DNA of 32,298 nucleotides from Candidatus Omnitrophota bacterium (GTDB lineage: Bacteria > Omnitrophota > Gorgyraeia > Gygaellales > Profunditerraquicolaceae). Made by a program: the position numbers and the translations under genes. Below, one piece after another: positions 29,428 through 32,298 of this stretch. The notes beneath the pieces are model-generated. The model saw only the letters and a program-made list of their open reading frames with translations. It had not been told where the DNA came from and searched no databases. The stretch lies in contig JAMWCI010000008.1 in assembly GCA_023818655.1 (NCBI GenBank), forward strand, positions 1 to 32,298. Direction: 5' to 3'. Each line of letters opens with the position of its first letter. Positions within the stretch are counted from its first letter, which is position 1.

Positions 29428-30390
29428 TTAAGGCCGGTAGCTGGAAAGCTGTTTTATGCGCTTGAGCATATTCGGATGGGTGCTTAACAACTCCATAAGT
29501 CTGTCTCCGAAACCAAGATTTACCTTTTTTGTCCTGAGGAACTCAAGCTCTGAAGCGCTTATTGTCCCGCTTTTATCCAAGTCTAACTGGGAAAGTTCTT
29601 TAATCTCATTAAGCGCGCATGAAGGGTCATTTACAAAAAAGGCTTTAAAACCCTCTACCTGCTTCAAGGATTCCTTGTCCATGCGCGCCGAGCCGTAAAC
29701 CAGTTTATAAAGGCTGGTAGCCAGAGTAGCGGGTTTGTTGCCAAGAAGTATTGAACCTTTATCCGCAAAATACTCGCGAATCCGTGAGGCATAGAGGACA
29801 AGGATATTGGTAATAAAATAAAAAAGGAACGCTGCCAGCCCGATAGCCGCGGTATTTGCGCCTCTCTCATCGCGCCTCCTGCCATAAAACAGAAACTGCC
29901 AGGCAATTCTATACATCACCATGGGAATTACAGAAAGAAGGGTAATGGTCAGCACATCGCGGTTTTTCAAGTGACTTAATTCATGGCCTAAAACCGACTT
30001 TAACTCCTCGTCATTAAGTAATTTCAATATGCCCTGAGTAACACAGACACGGCCGTCCTTTAAGGAGCGACCAAAGGCAAAGGCATTAGGCAGGGAAACC
30101 GAGGCAACCCCGATTCTGGGCATAGGTATCTGCGCTTTCATCGCCATGCTCTCTACCATCTGGAATAGATGGGGATATTCTTCTCTCTTTACGTAGCGGA
30201 CACCCATAGACCATTCTACTATATTCGGGCCTATCATATATTGGATAAACATCATTACCAGCGAAATAATGAGATAGAATGTGAAATCCCCCACCTGCAG
30301 AAACACGCGGCCTATTACTACCACCACCGCATAGATTATAGCGAAGAGAATTGTCAACAACATCCACATCCTGAATTGTAAAGACCACAT
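29428..30390 (-). CDS. htpX: HtpX-like membrane zinc metalloprotease (M48) containing an EF-hand-like loop
   Basis: VLGHELSHLKNRD, REYFADKGS, STHPNMLKRIKQL; DLDKSGTISASE near the C-terminus. Shine-Dalgarno AAGGAGG upstream. Confidence 0.92.
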   Translation of the reverse strand: MWSLQFRMWMLLTILFAIIYAVVVVIGRVFLQVGDFTFYLIISLVMMFIQYMIGPNIVEWSMGVRYVKREEYPHLFQMVESMAMKAQIPMPRIGVASVSLPNAFAFGRSLKDGRVCVTQGILKLLNDEELKSVLGHELSHLKNRDVLTITLLSVIPMVMYRIAWQFLFYGRRRDERGANTAAIGLAAFLFYFITNILVLYASRIREYFADKGSILLGNKPATLATSLYKLVYGSARMDKESLKQVEGFKAFFVNDPSCALNEIKELSQLDLDKSGTISASELEFLRTKKVNLGFGDRLMELLSTHPNMLKRIKQLSSYRP

Positions 30391-30408
30391 TTTTCTTTCC
30401 TCCTTACT

Positions 30409-30822
30409 TTAATCGCCTGTTACATTTGCTTTAATTATAAACCGAATCAGCTGCTTGTCAAGGTCATCCGTATATACATATATATACTGGGTAACCTCAC
30501 CGGAATAACCCTTGCTGTTAAAACTAACTTCAATGGAAGTTTCTTCTCCGGGAGAAAGTCTGTCTTTTTTTGTTTTGGAGACAGTACATCCGCATGAGGT
30601 GCTTATGCCTTTGATAGTCAGGATTTTCTTTGTCTCATTCTTAAAAGTAAAAGTATGCCGCATAATACTGCCTTCTTTTACTTTTCCAAAATCCCAACTG
30701 TAATCATCCTCTTTCTTCTCTTCCTTTTCGCCAAGCGTGGTATTCTGCGCATTCTGCGCAGAACAGGCGCTTAGGCAAGAGGCGAAAAATAGAAACATCC
30801 AGCATATTCCTCTATGCCTCAT
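30409..30822 (-). CDS. DUF1573 domain lipoprotein; start refined to 30822 (MRHRGICW)
   Basis: Signal peptide with lipobox LSAC; DUF1573 pattern (WDFGKVKEGSIMRHTFTFKNE..LTIKGISTSCGCT). GGAGGTCATAATG places the Shine-Dalgarno before the internal ATG. Confidence 0.85.
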   Translation of the reverse strand: MRHRGICWMFLFFASCLSACSAQNAQNTTLGEKEEKKEDDYSWDFGKVKEGSIMRHTFTFKNETKKILTIKGISTSCGCTVSKTKKDRLSPGEETSIEVSFNSKGYSGEVTQYIYVYTDDLDKQLIRFIIKANVTGD

Positions 30823-32012
30823 TATGACCTCCATATTAAAAATATACCGATAAAAAAGAAAAGAAAAGCCATCGCCACTTTGATAAGGATAAGACGGCTT
30901 TTTAGGAAAACGGAAAACTGCGCTGAAGTAACTCCCAATAAGGCAAGCAAGAATACTGTAAAGAGAGGAACTACAAACATAGCGTTATACAAGAGAAGAT
31001 ATCCTAATGCCTGCGCCTTCAAATTGGTAGTGCTAAAGATAAAGGCAATAGTAGGCAGATATGTCTGACCGGTGCAAACTGCTTCCAAAAGCGAAACGAT
31101 TACTCCTGTAACAAAGGCAACTGCCGCCAGTTTATACGTAGTGTAATCCGCAGCAGCTTGTGTTGTATTATCTTTGGTTCTGCGAAAGTGTATACCGATT
31201 ACCTTGTGTATCTGGTTTTTTATTGTCTGGGGAAGTTGCAGAAGCAAACCCTCTGTTTTCTGCGTGTTCCGATATTTTAATACATCGTAAATCGCCATCA
31301 TTGAAAATATAATACTGAGAGAACCAACCAGGATATTGAATATTTTTCTTGCCATCCAGAAGCCTTTGAAACGGTAAAGAAAACCAAATAACCCCAGCCC
31401 TATCATGACATAACTCAGGAAAACTGCGAATATAAATGTTAGGCCGATAACCCACAATTCCTTCCTTTTGTATCCTTGAAGGGCAAGAAAAGAAATAAAG
31501 AAAGCGATTACCGTAAAGGCGCAGGGATTAACCCCATCTACAAGGCCAACGGTAACGATTAAAAGAGGGGTGAATCTCTTAAAATACTGAACCAGTTCTA
31601 CTCCTGAGATCCTCCCGCTGCTAAATAGTGAATCAGCCAGCGAATCGGAAATCATCTTCACCAGATTATCGCCCACTCTGCCTAATCCGTTAACAAAACG
31701 GCCTCTCATGAAGAATACCGGCCAGGCTTTTTCTATATCGGGTTTATATTGCTCTTCCAAGGCAAGCAGTAACTTATAATTCTCCAAGACAGCGATATCG
31801 CGGTATTCAATTCTTATCCTGCCGGAAAATTCCTTTTCTATATAAGGCATAAGCTTAGCTTTTATAAGTTGACAACGATGGCAGGATTCGGAGTAAAAGA
31901 TAAGTAAAACAGGCAATTGTTCTTTTTCGTCGCCAGCGTGGATCGGAAATAAAACCGCTGATACAAAGACCGCTATAATAAATATAGTAAATATGCTTAA
32001 AACCCTGTTCAT
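30822..32012 (-). CDS. Thioredoxin-like domain fused to CcdA/DsbD-type membrane electron carrier
   Basis: Signal/TM, CHRC redox motif in a Trx-like N-terminus, then membrane domain with NPCAF and EAVCTGQTYLPTIAF motifs. Confidence 0.82.
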   Translation of the reverse strand: MNRVLSIFTIFIIAVFVSAVLFPIHAGDEKEQLPVLLIFYSESCHRCQLIKAKLMPYIEKEFSGRIRIEYRDIAVLENYKLLLALEEQYKPDIEKAWPVFFMRGRFVNGLGRVGDNLVKMISDSLADSLFSSGRISGVELVQYFKRFTPLLIVTVGLVDGVNPCAFTVIAFFISFLALQGYKRKELWVIGLTFIFAVFLSYVMIGLGLFGFLYRFKGFWMARKIFNILVGSLSIIFSMMAIYDVLKYRNTQKTEGLLLQLPQTIKNQIHKVIGIHFRRTKDNTTQAAADYTTYKLAAVAFVTGVIVSLLEAVCTGQTYLPTIAFIFSTTNLKAQALGYLLLYNAMFVVPLFTVFLLALLGVTSAQFSVFLKSRLILIKVAMAFLFFFIGIFLIWRS

Positions 32013-32033
32013 AGACTATTTTATAGACTATTT
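32010..32033. repeat. 12-bp tandem duplication at the start codon of the CcdA-like gene
   Basis: catagactattt / tatagactattt, adjacent copies, 11 of 12 identical. Confidence 0.7.
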
Positions 32034-32047
32034 AGTTAAGCAAGCAA
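32018..32047 (-). promoter_or_regulatory. Possible promoter for the CcdA-DUF1573-htpX unit (TTGCTT-N16-TATAAA)
   Basis: Minus strand TTGCTT 32047-32042 and TATAAA 32025-32020, followed 7 nt later by ATG; the -35 is weak. Confidence 0.4.
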
Positions 32048-32298
32048 TATTTCGCACTTTTGTTTTGAAGCACTACTCTTAGGTTGTTGAATTGGATTTA
32101 AGTTTATGTATTTAATCAGCCCAAAAATCCAAAGGTTAAGGCCGCGTTCGTTTTTGAAGTAACCCTGTATTTTAATACGCCTGCGTATCTCCTCAAGGAA
32201 GCGCTCTAAGTGATTAGTGGTAGAAATCACGGAGCGCACCTCCTTTGGAAAATCATAAAAGTTAAGCGTATGGTAGAACTCATCCTGGAAGAATCTTT
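32036..32298 (-). mobile_element. C-terminal part of an IS256/Mutator-type transposase; 5' part beyond the window
   Basis: Frame is open to the edge: RFFQDEFYHTLNFYDFPKEVRSVISTTNHLERFLEEIRRRIKIQGYFKNERGLNLWIFGLIKYI. TTNHLERFLEEIRRRxKIQGYF is the characteristic C-terminal motif. Confidence 0.85.
32047..32062. repeat. Putative terminal inverted repeat of the IS element at the right edge
   Basis: TTTCGCACTTTTG (32050-32062) lies at the transposase 3' end and is the reverse complement of 98-110. Confidence 0.4.

Noticed and set aside
31168-31455. 95-aa minus-strand ORF in another frame inside the CcdA-like gene
   Set aside because: Alternative-frame reading of a conserved membrane-protein gene; no start signal.
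1-32298. CRISPR array, tRNA/rRNA genes, prophage or defence island
   Set aside because: No spaced direct repeats, no tRNA-like cloverleaf with CCA-type features, and nearly every kb is explained by housekeeping genes.

Overview
This 32.3 kb window looks like an almost completely coding bacterial chromosomal segment, possibly a whole contig, from a diderm. Lpt, Lol and Mla envelope genes are all present; the gene content resembles candidate phyla such as Omnitrophota, but I cannot verify taxonomy. A short plus-strand unit (comF-lptF-lptG, 237-3161) converges, with overlapping stop codons, on a long minus-strand array. That array comprises trx/CcdA fusion - DUF1573 lipoprotein - htpX, then a terminator, then a promoter and a tightly packed run of 27 genes (lysS down to alr, 29322-3158). 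The run contains lolCD, ilvE, mcsA-mcsB-clpC, mlaEFD, radA, a yacL-like PIN/TRAM gene, ispD-ispF, cysE-cysS, tmk-holB-ricT-metG-tatD, a DUF362 ferredoxin, mtnA, thiL-tsaE-tsaB and alr. The right edge is the C-terminus of an IS256/Mutator-type transposase. The left edge seems to be the other end of a related element: a 13-nt sequence is shared in inverted orientation, and a structured leader with a Shine-Dalgarno sequence points off the window. Main observations: (1) IS-like ends at both edges; (2) a three-way-junction leader that partly sequesters a Shine-Dalgarno sequence at the left edge; (3) leaderless-looking promoters at all three transcription-unit heads, while many internal genes have Shine-Dalgarno sites; (4) Bacillus-like gene order in three blocks, interrupted by mlaEFD; (5) McsA/McsB/ClpC without a CtsR gene in a diderm; (6) a canonical EF-hand loop inside HtpX. 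I found no CRISPR, tRNA, rRNA or phage, and no clearly new multi-gene defence-type system.
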